NCBI GenBank assembly: GCA_002842575.1
Contig: PHDJ01000002.1
Coordinates: 62,001-126,000 of the forward strand
Length of the DNA stretch: 64,000 nt
Source of the DNA: Bacteroidetes bacterium HGW-Bacteroidetes-2
GTDB taxonomy: Bacteria > Bacteroidota > Bacteroidia > Flavobacteriales > Flavobacteriaceae
Reading direction: 5' to 3'
The position numbers and the translations under genes are program-made. Positions within the stretch are counted from its first letter, which is position 1. Each line of letters opens with the position of its first letter. The notes beneath the pieces were generated by a model, which saw only the letters and a list, made by a program, of their open reading frames with translations, searched no databases and was not told where the DNA came from. Of the stretch, positions 7,299 through 16,194 are shown piece after piece.

Positions 7299-10200
7299 CG
7301 ACTTTATGTTCTTTTATGGCGCGTTCTACATCTTCTTTTTTAACCTTTTTTCCAGTAGCTAACCAATTACTCGTTGTTTTAATATGGTTACTTACTACTA
7401 AAAATAACGGCAATAATAAAAGTGTTAAAATAGTTGCGATGCCAATTCCGTAGGCAATAGAAATAGCCATAGGTTTTAAAAACTGTGCCTGTCTGCTTTT
7501 CTCAAAAATTAAAGGTGCCAAACCGGCAATAGTGGTTAATGAGGTTAGAAAAATAGCTCTAAATCTGGATCTGCCAGCTTCAAATAAAGCTTCGTCAAAT
7601 TTCATCCCTTCTTTGAGAAAGGAATTAAATTTAGTGATTAAAACAAGGCCATCATTTACCATAATTCCTATTAAGGCAATAATTCCCATGGCAGAAAGCA
7701 TATTTACAGGAAACTCATGAATCCAGTGGCCCCAAGCAACTCCTACTACACTAAATGGAATGAGAAGCAATAACAACAACGGCTGACTATAGCTTCTAAA
7801 AGTAAATGCGATAGTGGCGTAGATTAAAAATAAAATTATGGGAAAAATTTTAGATGCGGAAGAAGACAACTTAGCGGCTTCTCGATTTTGGCCTTCATAC
7901 GAAACAGAAATAGTGGGGTACTTAGAAATCAGTTCTGGAATGATGCCGTTTCTTATTTCTTCCATCAAATCAGTTGCACTATCGTTAGGATTTTCCATGT
8001 CGGCACTTACGCGTATTTCTCGTTTTCCATCCAGATGGCTTATGGATTCATCACCACGCTCAATAGAATACGATGCAATTTCACTAAAGGGAATGCGAGC
8101 TCCAGTGGTTGTAACGATGCGCATTTCGTCTAAATTGGTTATAGAAGACCGATCATCTTTGTCATACCTAACCCAAACCCTGATTTCATCTTGACCGCGC
8201 TGTAATCGTTGTGCTTGTGCTCCAAAAAATCCTGCTCTCACTTGCTGCATTACACTATTTAAGGTTAGTCCTAAAGCATAAGCGTTTTGATTTAAAACAA
8301 TACTTATCTCCTTGATTCCTTCAGGGTCGGTATCTATAACATCTTTTAATTTAGAATTGTTTAAAAGACTATTTTTCAATTCATTTTTTGCCAATTTAAG
8401 TTCTTCTGTATTATTTCCTAAAATGGAAACTGAAATTGGACTTCCTCCAAAATTTCCACCAGATCCAAAAGTTAATCGCTCCACGCCATAAACAGGTCCT
8501 ACGGCATCTCGTATGGCATTTGTAATTTCGGGCGAAGGAAAATCGCGTGCTTCTCCTGGTAAAAGATTTACATTTAAAGACGCTTTATTATTACCTGGAC
8601 CAACACGTTTAATAACATTTTGAACTACTTGCAGGTTATCGGTTTGTTGTGCTGTAAAATCTTGATTAACTTCCCAAACAACTGCTTCTACCATCGAAAT
8701 AATAGAGTCTGTTATTTTTGGATTTGTACCTTCGCTCATTAATAAATCGATAGAAATACGATCACTGGCTATACTTGGAAAAATAGTTACTTTAACAACT
8801 CCTCCCATAATTGAAGCTACCGTAAGCATCAATGCGGATGCAAAAATAGCGAAGCTAAGCAAACTGTTTTTTAATACAAATCGTAATGCCGGACTGTAAA
8901 GTTTGTCTCTTAGATAGGTCATTACTCTATCTCCTATTTTGTTTAATATTCGAAGTTTTATAAATAACTTATCTATACTATTCTTTTCCGCTTTTTCTTC
9001 TTTGGTATGCCTAACTAATGCTTTTGAATGGGCTATATGTGCTGGTAAAATAATTATTGCTTCAATCAAAGAAATAGTTAGGGTAAGTATAACAATAATG
9101 GAAACTTCACCATAATACCTTCCTATTCTGCTGTCTAAAAACTGAAACGTTAAAAATGCTAAAATGGTAGTTATTATAGCGGAAATAATCGGGGGTATTA
9201 CTTCTAAGGTGCCGTCAATTGCTGCCCTAATTGGGTTTTTCCCCATTTCATAGTGCTGATAAATGTTTTCTGAAATTACAATACCGTCATCTACTAAAAT
9301 CCCGATAACGATAATCATTCCAAAAAGCGACATAATATTGATGGTAACTCCAAAAAAGCCTGCAAAAACAAACATTCCCATAAAAGAAATAGGAAGTCCG
9401 AAAGCTACCCAAAAAGCGATTCGGGTATTGAGAAAAAAGGACAGAAAAAAGAGCACCAATAGTATTCCCATGGCACCATTTTCAATAAGTATTTTGGTTC
9501 TTTGGTTAAGACTTATGGCTCTGTCATCAACCACATCTAACTGTATGTTGTTGTATTTCTGATTGAACTCTTCAATATAGAGGTTGACGCTTTTAGAGGT
9601 TGATATTAAATCTTCATTATTAGTATTGCTAATGGCAATATTTACAGACAAATTCCCATTAAAGTAGGACGCATTTGGTGTTTCCGAAAACTGGTCTTTC
9701 ACTGTAGCTATATCGCTGAGCCTAACGGTAACGCCTGACGCATCTGCTTTTACAATTAAATTATCTAACTCGTTTGCATAATATCCTCGATTGTTTGCTC
9801 TAATTAAATAATCTTCAGCATCGGTTTTAATAGTACCTCCTGTTGTAAAGATGTTAGCTTGAGAGACTGCTCTAGAAACTTCTTCAAAAGTAATATTATA
9901 TGCAAGTAAATCGTTTTCACGAACGGCTATTTCAATTTCTTCTTCAGGGTAACCAGTAATTACAACTTGCGATATACCAGGAATTCCGCGAAGGTCATTT
10001 TCAATATTTCTTGCAATTTGCTTTAGGGTTACTAATGGAATGTTTTCACCACTTACCGCAAAACTTATGGTTTCTCTAATGGCTTCTTGTTTTGCTACAA
10101 CCAATGGCTCCATTCCAGAAGGAAATGTAGGAACTCTATCAACTGCGTTTTTAACCTCTGCCAGTATGATATTGATATCTTCTCCTCGCTCTGTTTCAAT

Positions 10201-10479
10201 AGTTATTGAGCCACCATTTTCACGAGAAACAGAAGTTACTCGTTCAATTCCTGTTAATCCTTTGAGATTATCTTCAATTTTTACGGTAATACCCTCTTCA
10301 ATTTCTTCGGGAGCAGCACCTGGATATGCTATACTAATTGTTATTATTTCGGAATCGATTAGAGGAAAAAAGGAGGATTTTAAACTAGAAATTCCAAAGA
10401 TTCCGAAGATGATAAAGGAAAATATAACAATATTTACTGCAACCCCATATTTGATAAAATACTCTAAAACCTTTCGCAT
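7279..10479 (-). CDS. RND-family efflux pump, AcrB/MMPL-like inner-membrane subunit
   Basis: This 1066-residue transporter has the standard twelve-helix RND plan: one helix at residues 10-32, a large periplasmic loop, five helices around 340-480, then a second repeat with its own helix and loop, and closing helices at about 890-1040. The first porter domain includes the phrase YPGAAPEEIEEGITVKIE, typical of AcrB-type pumps. Transmembrane helix 4 carries the GILVDDGIVISENI motif, with the adjacent aspartates used for proton relay. It works with the adaptor (start 11619) and the TolC-like gene as a tripartite drug or metabolite exporter. The adaptor stop lies only 3 bases before its ATG. The closing lysine/glutamate-rich tail is cytoplasmic. 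Confidence 0.94.
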   Translation of the reverse strand: MRKVLEYFIKYGVAVNIVIFSFIIFGIFGISSLKSSFFPLIDSEIITISIAYPGAAPEEIEEGITVKIEDNLKGLTGIERVTSVSRENGGSITIETERGEDINIILAEVKNAVDRVPTFPSGMEPLVVAKQEAIRETISFAVSGENIPLVTLKQIARNIENDLRGIPGISQVVITGYPEEEIEIAVRENDLLAYNITFEEVSRAVSQANIFTTGGTIKTDAEDYLIRANNRGYYANELDNLIVKADASGVTVRLSDIATVKDQFSETPNASYFNGNLSVNIAISNTNNEDLISTSKSVNLYIEEFNQKYNNIQLDVVDDRAISLNQRTKILIENGAMGILLVLFFLSFFLNTRIAFWVAFGLPISFMGMFVFAGFFGVTINIMSLFGMIIVIGILVDDGIVISENIYQHYEMGKNPIRAAIDGTLEVIPPIISAIITTILAFLTFQFLDSRIGRYYGEVSIIVILTLTISLIEAIIILPAHIAHSKALVRHTKEEKAEKNSIDKLFIKLRILNKIGDRVMTYLRDKLYSPALRFVLKNSLLSFAIFASALMLTVASIMGGVVKVTIFPSIASDRISIDLLMSEGTNPKITDSIISMVEAVVWEVNQDFTAQQTDNLQVVQNVIKRVGPGNNKASLNVNLLPGEARDFPSPEITNAIRDAVGPVYGVERLTFGSGGNFGGSPISVSILGNNTEELKLAKNELKNSLLNNSKLKDVIDTDPEGIKEISIVLNQNAYALGLTLNSVMQQVRAGFFGAQAQRLQRGQDEIRVWVRYDKDDRSSITNLDEMRIVTTTGARIPFSEIASYSIERGDESISHLDGKREIRVSADMENPNDSATDLMEEIRNGIIPELISKYPTISVSYEGQNREAAKLSSSASKIFPIILFLIYATIAFTFRSYSQPLLLLLLIPFSVVGVAWGHWIHEFPVNMLSAMGIIALIGIMVNDGLVLITKFNSFLKEGMKFDEALFEAGRSRFRAIFLTSLTTIAGLAPLIFEKSRQAQFLKPMAISIAYGIGIATILTLLLLPLFLVVSNHIKTTSNWLATGKKVKKEDVERAIKEHKVDEEYNN

Positions 10480-10482
10480 TAT

Positions 10483-11619
10483 TTATGGTTTTTGATTGGT
10501 TGTGGGGTGAGTTTTTTCAAATATTTTTACTAGCTGCCCAGCAAATGCGCCTGGTAGAACACTGGATAAAATAATCGTTTTGTCAGGAATACCTTTTACA
10601 ATTACATCCTTAGAAGAAAAATAAACCGGATTTACATTCATCAAATCTAAAATACTATCTCTAACAATAAATATCTGATTTTCATTTACCAATAGTTTTC
10701 TAGAAATTTGATAAGCGTTTTCTTCGCTTTTGGCGCCTAAATTAGCCTCTAAATACATGCCTTCTCGTAAATTATTGCCTGCTACTACGATATAAACTTT
10801 TACGGTTTGTGTGGCTGCATCTATACTTGCATTTATTCTGCTAATCTTTCCTATAAAAGTTGTGGCTTTGTCTAATGTATTTAAGTTTACCTCTTTACCT
10901 ACTTTAATAAAATTAATTAAAGTTTCACTAATGGCAACTTCCATTTCGTAGGTAGAAGGGTCTATAAATTCACCTAGTTTTTGACCAGGACGAATTAGGG
11001 TACCTTTGGTTACCAAAGCTTCCGTAAGAATGCCATTAAATGGAGCTACTATGCGATATTTCATTAGTCGCTCCTCTAAATTCTTAATATTAAAAAAGGT
11101 GGTTACGATTGCTTTTCCTGTAATAAAGTATTTTTCTTGGTCTGATGTAATTTCGGGAAGTGCTTGTGTGGTTTTATTAACATCAAACGTATTTAAATAG
11201 TTTTGCCATTTCTGATAAGAATTTGGGTAATCTAATCGTAAATCTGGCATAATAGAAGTTATCAAATTAAAAAGGTTGCTTCTTGCCGATTGTACACTAG
11301 CTTTGTATTCTGAAGCATCTATTTGCAATAAAGTTTGCCCTTTTTGATAGCTTTGTCCGGGTTTAAAATCCTTAACACTTTGTTGAAAAATACCTTGAAC
11401 CTCTGAAAAAATTTCAAGCCTATTGGTAGCTCGTAAACTTCCTGTTGCTGGAATAACCACAGGTATAGCTTTATTAAATACCGTGTCAACAAAAACCGTT
11501 TGCACCAGTTTTTTAACAGATGGACGAACCTCTTTTTTACTATTTGCAATACTTATAGCAATGAAAAAGGAAACAATCAGCAATAAAACCCCAAGAATAA
11601 TAAGTGTAATTTTCCGCAT
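10483..11619 (-). CDS. RND efflux periplasmic adaptor (HlyD/MFP family)
   Basis: This adaptor links the RND pump to the TolC-like channel. The protein (378 residues) has an N-terminal membrane anchor at residues 4-25. A beta-barrel/lipoyl part includes FSEVQGIFQQSVKDFKPGQ and APFNGILTEALVTKGTLI, split by a short helical hairpin. I choose the ATG at 11619 (MRKITLIILG). The TTG at 11649 would lie inside the likely -7 box. It is the first gene of the operon, followed 3 bases later by the pump gene. No metal-binding N-terminal motif is present, unlike the CusB homologue at 35042-36793. Confidence 0.9.
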   Translation of the reverse strand: MRKITLIILGVLLLIVSFFIAISIANSKKEVRPSVKKLVQTVFVDTVFNKAIPVVIPATGSLRATNRLEIFSEVQGIFQQSVKDFKPGQSYQKGQTLLQIDASEYKASVQSARSNLFNLITSIMPDLRLDYPNSYQKWQNYLNTFDVNKTTQALPEITSDQEKYFITGKAIVTTFFNIKNLEERLMKYRIVAPFNGILTEALVTKGTLIRPGQKLGEFIDPSTYEMEVAISETLINFIKVGKEVNLNTLDKATTFIGKISRINASIDAATQTVKVYIVVAGNNLREGMYLEANLGAKSEENAYQISRKLLVNENQIFIVRDSILDLMNVNPVYFSSKDVIVKGIPDKTIILSSVLPGAFAGQLVKIFEKTHPTTNQKP

Positions 11620-11646
11620 TAAAAAAAGATAAGTTGTAGAATTGTA

Positions 11647-11654
11647 CAAATCTA
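11647..11654 (-). promoter_or_regulatory. Putative -7 box of the RND efflux operon
   Basis: The minus strand reads TAGATTTG, a match to TAnnTTTG, 27 bases before the adaptor ATG at 11619. No TTG is seen at the ideal distance. It rules out translation from the TTG at 11649. Confidence 0.45.
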
Positions 11655-11705
11655 TCTTATTGCGTTGGGAATAAAGGTTAATAGTTTCTTAAAAATAACA
11701 TATAA

Positions 11706-13616
11706 TTATTTAATAGTATCCATTGTAGCATGAACTTCCTCCCATTTTTGCATTTTTGATTCTAATTCTGATTTTTTATTTTCGTATTTCTTAAAAAAAT
11801 CAGGTTTGGAAGCCATTTCGCTGTAAGCATTAGCTAGGTCTTTATCCATCATGGCTATTTCTTTTTCTAATTTTAGAATATCTGCTTCCAGATTGCTTAG
11901 TTTGTTTTTTAATGCTTTTCCTTTTTTTTGATCGGTATATTCTTGTTTATTTGAAGTATCCTTAGGGCTCTTTTTTTCTTCTGATCTTAATTCGGCTTCA
12001 CGCATATTGGAGATTTTGCGCTGTTCTAAATAATATTCAATGCCTCCTAAATATTCTTTTATTTGCTGGTCTTTAAACTCAAACACATTATTACAAAGAC
12101 CTTGCAGAAAATCTCTGTCGTGAGAAACTAAAATAAGTGTACCCTCAAAATTATTTAGTGCTTCCTTTAATACATTTTTTGATTTTATATCTAAATGGTT
12201 TGTGGGTTCATCCATTACAAGCACATTAAAAGGCTGCAATAGCATTTTAGCTAATGCCAAACGGTTTCTTTCACCTCCAGAAAGCACCCTAACAAACTTA
12301 TCGACTTCTTCCCCTCTAAAAAGAAACGAGCCAAGTATATCTCTTACTTTGCTTCGGTTGGTTTCATTTGCGGCATGAATCATCGTGTCTAGTACGGTGA
12401 GATTACCGTCTAAATAATCTGCCTGATTTTGAGCAAAATATCCTATTTGAACATTATGCCCCAATTTTATAGTGCCTTTATGTTCAATTTCTTTTATAAT
12501 AATTTTTGCCAGTGTTGATTTTCCTTGTCCATTTTGTCCAACAAATGCTGTTTTTATACCGCGCTCTATGGTCATATTTACTTTGTCTAACACATGATTT
12601 TCACCATAGTTTTTTGACACATTATGCGCTTCAACTACCACCCTTCCTGGCTGAATGGATATGGGAAAACGAACCCGCATTACGGCATTATCGTCTTCAT
12701 CTACCTCAATTCTGTCAACCTTATCCAGTTTTTTAATGAGCGATTGTGCCATAGAAGCTTTAGAGGCTTTTGCTCTAAATTTTTCAATCAATCTTTCTGT
12801 TTGTTGTATTTGCTTTTCCTGATTTTTTTGTGATGCCAATTGTTGTTCACGCAATTCTTGACGAAGTACTAGATACTCTGAATACGGTTTGTTGTAATCG
12901 TAAATTCTTCCTAAAGAAATTTCTATGGTTCTGTTTGTTACATTATTTAAAAACATTTTATCGTGAGAAACAATGACCACAGCACCTGCATAATTAGTCA
13001 AAAAACTTTCTAACCAAATAATCGATTCAATGTCAAGATGATTTGTTGGCTCATCTAGCAATAAAATATCATTGCTTTGTAAAAGTAGTTTAGCAAGTTC
13101 TATACGCATACGCCACCCTCCTGAAAAGGTTTCTGTTTTCTTTTGGAAGTCTGCACGTTTAAAGCCTAATCCTTGAAGTATTTTTTCGGTTTCGCCCTGA
13201 TAGTTATACCCACCAATAATTTCGTAATGATGTGTTAAATCACTAATGCCTACCATTAAATCGTGGTATGCCTCTGATTCATAATCAGTTCTAGTTGCTA
13301 ATTGGTGGTTGATATCATCCATTTTTAGCTCCATAGATTTTATTTCTTCAAAAGCTTCATAAGCTTCTTCTAAAACGGTTCTGCCCTGGATAAAGTCAAT
13401 ATCCTGTTTTAAAAAACCAATTTTAAGCGTTTTATCAGACGCAATATCTCCCGAATCGGGTTGCATTTCTTTAGATAATATTTTTAATAGGGTGGATTTT
13501 CCCGCTCCGTTTTTTCCTACCAATCCTACGCGGTCACCGGCTCTAAGCTGAAAAGAAATCTCTTCAAATAAATATTCTCCTGCAAATGAAACCGATAAAT
13601 TATATATGTTTAACAT
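11706..13616 (-). CDS. ABC-F family ATPase, ribosome-associated
   Basis: This 636-residue protein has two fused ATP-binding cassettes and no membrane domain, the ABC-F layout. These proteins bind the ribosomal E site and relieve stalling or antibiotic binding. Walker A motifs are GKNGAGKST (residue about 36) and GQNGQGKST (about 348). The signatures are FSGGWRMRIELAKL and LSGGERNRLALAKM. Both cassettes carry LLLDEPTNHLD-type Walker B motifs. The two are joined by a charged helical linker (residues about 240-310) of the P-site tRNA-interaction kind, and a coiled-coil tail (about 545-636) is rich in Lys and Glu. It resembles Uup/YheS-type housekeeping members; a specific resistance function cannot be assigned. 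Confidence 0.93.
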   Translation of the reverse strand: MLNIYNLSVSFAGEYLFEEISFQLRAGDRVGLVGKNGAGKSTLLKILSKEMQPDSGDIASDKTLKIGFLKQDIDFIQGRTVLEEAYEAFEEIKSMELKMDDINHQLATRTDYESEAYHDLMVGISDLTHHYEIIGGYNYQGETEKILQGLGFKRADFQKKTETFSGGWRMRIELAKLLLQSNDILLLDEPTNHLDIESIIWLESFLTNYAGAVVIVSHDKMFLNNVTNRTIEISLGRIYDYNKPYSEYLVLRQELREQQLASQKNQEKQIQQTERLIEKFRAKASKASMAQSLIKKLDKVDRIEVDEDDNAVMRVRFPISIQPGRVVVEAHNVSKNYGENHVLDKVNMTIERGIKTAFVGQNGQGKSTLAKIIIKEIEHKGTIKLGHNVQIGYFAQNQADYLDGNLTVLDTMIHAANETNRSKVRDILGSFLFRGEEVDKFVRVLSGGERNRLALAKMLLQPFNVLVMDEPTNHLDIKSKNVLKEALNNFEGTLILVSHDRDFLQGLCNNVFEFKDQQIKEYLGGIEYYLEQRKISNMREAELRSEEKKSPKDTSNKQEYTDQKKGKALKNKLSNLEADILKLEKEIAMMDKDLANAYSEMASKPDFFKKYENKKSELESKMQKWEEVHATMDTIK

Positions 13617-13654
13617 CTAAATAAACTTTGTGACAATTTTTTTGCAAAGATGCT

Positions 13655-13662
13655 TAAATTTG
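13655..13662 (+). promoter_or_regulatory. Putative -7 box for the DUF983 gene
   Basis: TAAATTTG matches TAnnTTTG and lies 24 bases before the ATG at 13687. A TTG at 13628-13630 is 24 bases upstream, slightly longer than the usual spacer. Confidence 0.45.
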
Positions 13663-13686
13663 TGGTGAAAAAAAATAGAATTAACC

Positions 13687-14064
13687 ATGTTTAAAGAAAC
13701 TAAGTTGTTCAGTGTTCTTACAGGCACGTGCCCAGTGTGTCATCAGGAATCCATGTATAAAGAATCTAACCCTTATAATGTACCTCAAGTGCTAAAGATG
13801 CACGAACGCTGTCACCATTGTAACACCAAGTATAAAATAGAGCCTTCTTTTTTTTATGGGGCAATGTATGTAAGTTATGGGGTGGGTATTGCTTTTGGTG
13901 TTGCAGCTTTTATTGTATCCTTCCTTTTTTTTGGCAGCGGATTAATGGCTTCTTTTATCACTATTTCAGTAACATTAATTTTACTAATGCCTGTAATAAT
14001 GAGACTTTCTAGAAATATATGGATAAATGTATTTATGGATTATAACCCTTCAAAAGCAAAATAG
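13687..14064 (+). CDS. DUF983 family zinc-ribbon membrane protein
   Basis: This 125-residue protein begins with a zinc ribbon made of CPVC (residue about 17) and CHHC (about 42). Two membrane helices follow, at about residues 57-80 and 85-105. This is the DUF983 arrangement, whose function is unknown. The cysteine ribbon would face the cytoplasm. It is divergent from the ABC-F gene and convergent with the FAD oxidoreductase gene, and seems to be transcribed alone. Its size is typical of the family. Confidence 0.85.
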   Translation: MFKETKLFSVLTGTCPVCHQESMYKESNPYNVPQVLKMHERCHHCNTKYKIEPSFFYGAMYVSYGVGIAFGVAAFIVSFLFFGSGLMASFITISVTLILLMPVIMRLSRNIWINVFMDYNPSKAK

Positions 14065-14161
14065 TTTTAATTTCACAAAATAATTTATTCAAAAAAATGA
14101 CTACTATTTTACTCTTTTGTTGTTTAGTAAAGTTCTCCAGAAATTAATAAAGTGTATTAAA

Positions 14162-15211
14162 TTATTTTTGGAATAACTTTTCATACCGTTTTACATCCAT
14201 TTCTTTGTCAATGGTATTTCTATTTTCAATAAAAGCATATAATTGTTTTGCCACCTGTGGAGCTAAAATAACTCCCCTTGTACCAAGTCCATTTAAAATA
14301 TACAAGTTTTTATGTTTGGGATGGATACCTACTAATGGTTTTCTGTCCTTTACTGTTGGTCGAATTCCAGCTTCGTGATCCATAAGTTCATAAGGGCAGC
14401 ATATTAGGGTATTTAGTTTATCTAAAATTTCCGCTTTAGCCGCAGCAGTGCAGGTGTGTGTTTTGTCTGTCCAATCATAGGTAGCGCCTACTTTATATAG
14501 GTCGTTTCCTAAGGGAATAATAAAAACTGAAGCATTTAGTATGTATTCAAGTTTCAGTTTAGGTGCCTTAATGGTAAGGAGCTCACCTTTTGTTCCATCT
14601 AACGGAAGATAATCAAAAAAAGGGTTTTGGTTCATAGCAAAACCTTCGGCAAAAACAATGTTTTTAGCCTGGATTTTGTTATAAATTAGTATTTCATATA
14701 GCTGCAAGAGTCTGTAGTCAAAGCATTGTTTATATAATACATTTTTCTTTTCCAAATAGGAGGCATACTCCTTTAGAAGTAATGCAGTATCTACTCTCCC
14801 GGTATGCAAAACTTCACCATAACCAAAAGGAGCTAGAATAGAAATGTTTGTATTTGGAATTAGTTTTGTGGAAAGAAAATTTTCAAGTTCGCGTCTATCT
14901 GATGCTTCAAACCAAAGGTTTTGTTCTTCTACAGATGTAAATCTTCGTAAAACAGGAATTTTATAGTCTAACTTTAGGTTTAATTTTTGCTCTAATGCAT
15001 TATAAAAGGGGTTTGCAGTTTCCATTTGCTCTTGAGCATTCCAAGCAATGGTAAAGCGTTTAAGAATAACGGGGTTGTACATACCGCCTGCTACTAAAGA
15101 AGAAGCATTGGAAGCGTTATCAAACACAACAAAGGTTTTGTTGTGTTTTTCTAATGTTTCACAAAAGGCTATTCCTGCCAAACCTAAACCCACTATTATA
15201 TAATCTACCAT
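14162..15211 (-). CDS. FAD-dependent oxidoreductase (DAO family)
   Basis: This 349-residue flavoprotein opens with the dinucleotide-binding motif GLGLAGIAFCETLE at residues 8-21 and a following acidic strand end (FVVFD). A GGMYNP stretch and the C-terminal phrase LNGLGTRGVILAP complete the FAD fold of the D-amino-acid oxidase/glycine oxidase superfamily. It probably oxidises an amine or amino-acid-like substrate in the cytoplasm, with oxygen or an electron carrier as acceptor. The substrate cannot be predicted. A terminator separates it from gldN upstream, so it has its own promoter. Length is normal for the family, and no signal peptide is visible. Confidence 0.85.
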   Translation of the reverse strand: MVDYIIVGLGLAGIAFCETLEKHNKTFVVFDNASNASSLVAGGMYNPVILKRFTIAWNAQEQMETANPFYNALEQKLNLKLDYKIPVLRRFTSVEEQNLWFEASDRRELENFLSTKLIPNTNISILAPFGYGEVLHTGRVDTALLLKEYASYLEKKNVLYKQCFDYRLLQLYEILIYNKIQAKNIVFAEGFAMNQNPFFDYLPLDGTKGELLTIKAPKLKLEYILNASVFIIPLGNDLYKVGATYDWTDKTHTCTAAAKAEILDKLNTLICCPYELMDHEAGIRPTVKDRKPLVGIHPKHKNLYILNGLGTRGVILAPQVAKQLYAFIENRNTIDKEMDVKRYEKLFQK

Positions 15212-15223
15212 GAAGCGAAAATA

Positions 15224-15254
15224 AAAAAACTCCTAACAAAAAGCAGGAGTTTTT
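15224..15254 (-). terminator. Terminator of the gldKLMN operon
   Basis: A stem of AAAACTCCT with AGGAGTTTT around a 10-base loop is flanked by A and T runs. It lies 23 bases beyond the gldN stop codon and 13 bases upstream of the oxidoreductase ATG, so it isolates the two transcription units. Confidence 0.8.
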
Positions 15255-15276
15255 AAAAGGATCTTTTAGAAATGAT

Positions 15277-16179
15277 TTAGTAATTCCACAAATCGATTTC
15301 TGTATTTCTAATTTGTTCTTTAATGCGTTCAGATTCTAATAATTGCATTAATGCGTTGTCACTAATGTAATCTTTGACCTCTCGATCGCCATACTCATTG
15401 TCTTCTCTATAAATAACACCGGCAAATCTTCTTGAATTTAATAAATGATCAAAAGAAACTGGCATCGAGGTGTTTAGTCTATTAAATGCTTTAGCTTCGT
15501 GAAGGACTTCACGTGCAGCTGGAAACCAAACCCAAAACAACTCAACCTTACTGTCGACATTATCGTCTTGAAAAGCTTTTGAACGAGCTTCATTTGCCAC
15601 AGGACAGATTCCTAATAGGCGATATTTAAGTTCTCCCTGACGTTTGTCGAGATACCAAAATCCACGTACTCGCCATTCTTCAATATCGCCAGCATCAAGA
15701 GTAAATTTTCTTACAAATTCAGGGTCAACAATACCTTCTGCATTGAATTGTTCTATACCTAAATCGGTTGTATCGCTGTAGGTCAATGAGGCTTGAATAT
15801 CACTCAAATCACGTTTTGTTGTAAAATAAGAATCAGAATAAATTTCAGTTATTCTTCCATTTTTAATATTTTTTACTAAAACATCATATAAGGAACGTCT
15901 TTCTGGACCAATATTATTGGTGTCGATAGGATAATATAAAGGAAAGTTTACCCTTTCATCTAAATCGATTATCTCCCAAACAGTTTTTGACCAAAGTACA
16001 TCGCGGTTATCGATGTAGCCATATGGTAATGGTGAGTCGTTATCGCTGGCGATTTGCGCTTCGGTTTTAATTCCTATTTCATCTGGAGTTTTGGCATTTA
16101 AGATGTTTAATTGGGCAGAAGCTTGAAAGCTTACCAATACTAATCCTAAACTACATAAAACAAAACTTTTAAATTTCAT
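15277..16179 (-). CDS. gldN: Type IX secretion/gliding motility protein GldN
   Basis: GldN is the periplasmic partner of GldK. In known systems they form the ring-shaped part of the T9SS trans-envelope machine that exports adhesins and enzymes and supports gliding. The 300-residue protein begins with a signal peptide ending near SFQASAQ (residue 23). The mature part has the typical Trp- and Arg-rich phrases such as VWFPAAREVLHEAKAF and YRLLGICPVANEARS. The C-terminus ends in a short polar helix. It is the last gene of gldKLMN, 15 bases after gldM, and is followed by a strong terminator. Length agrees with Flavobacterium GldN, somewhat over 300 residues. Confidence 0.95.
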   Translation of the reverse strand: MKFKSFVLCSLGLVLVSFQASAQLNILNAKTPDEIGIKTEAQIASDNDSPLPYGYIDNRDVLWSKTVWEIIDLDERVNFPLYYPIDTNNIGPERRSLYDVLVKNIKNGRITEIYSDSYFTTKRDLSDIQASLTYSDTTDLGIEQFNAEGIVDPEFVRKFTLDAGDIEEWRVRGFWYLDKRQGELKYRLLGICPVANEARSKAFQDDNVDSKVELFWVWFPAAREVLHEAKAFNRLNTSMPVSFDHLLNSRRFAGVIYREDNEYGDREVKDYISDNALMQLLESERIKEQIRNTEIDLWNY

Positions 16180-16194
16180 ACTAATTATTTTATA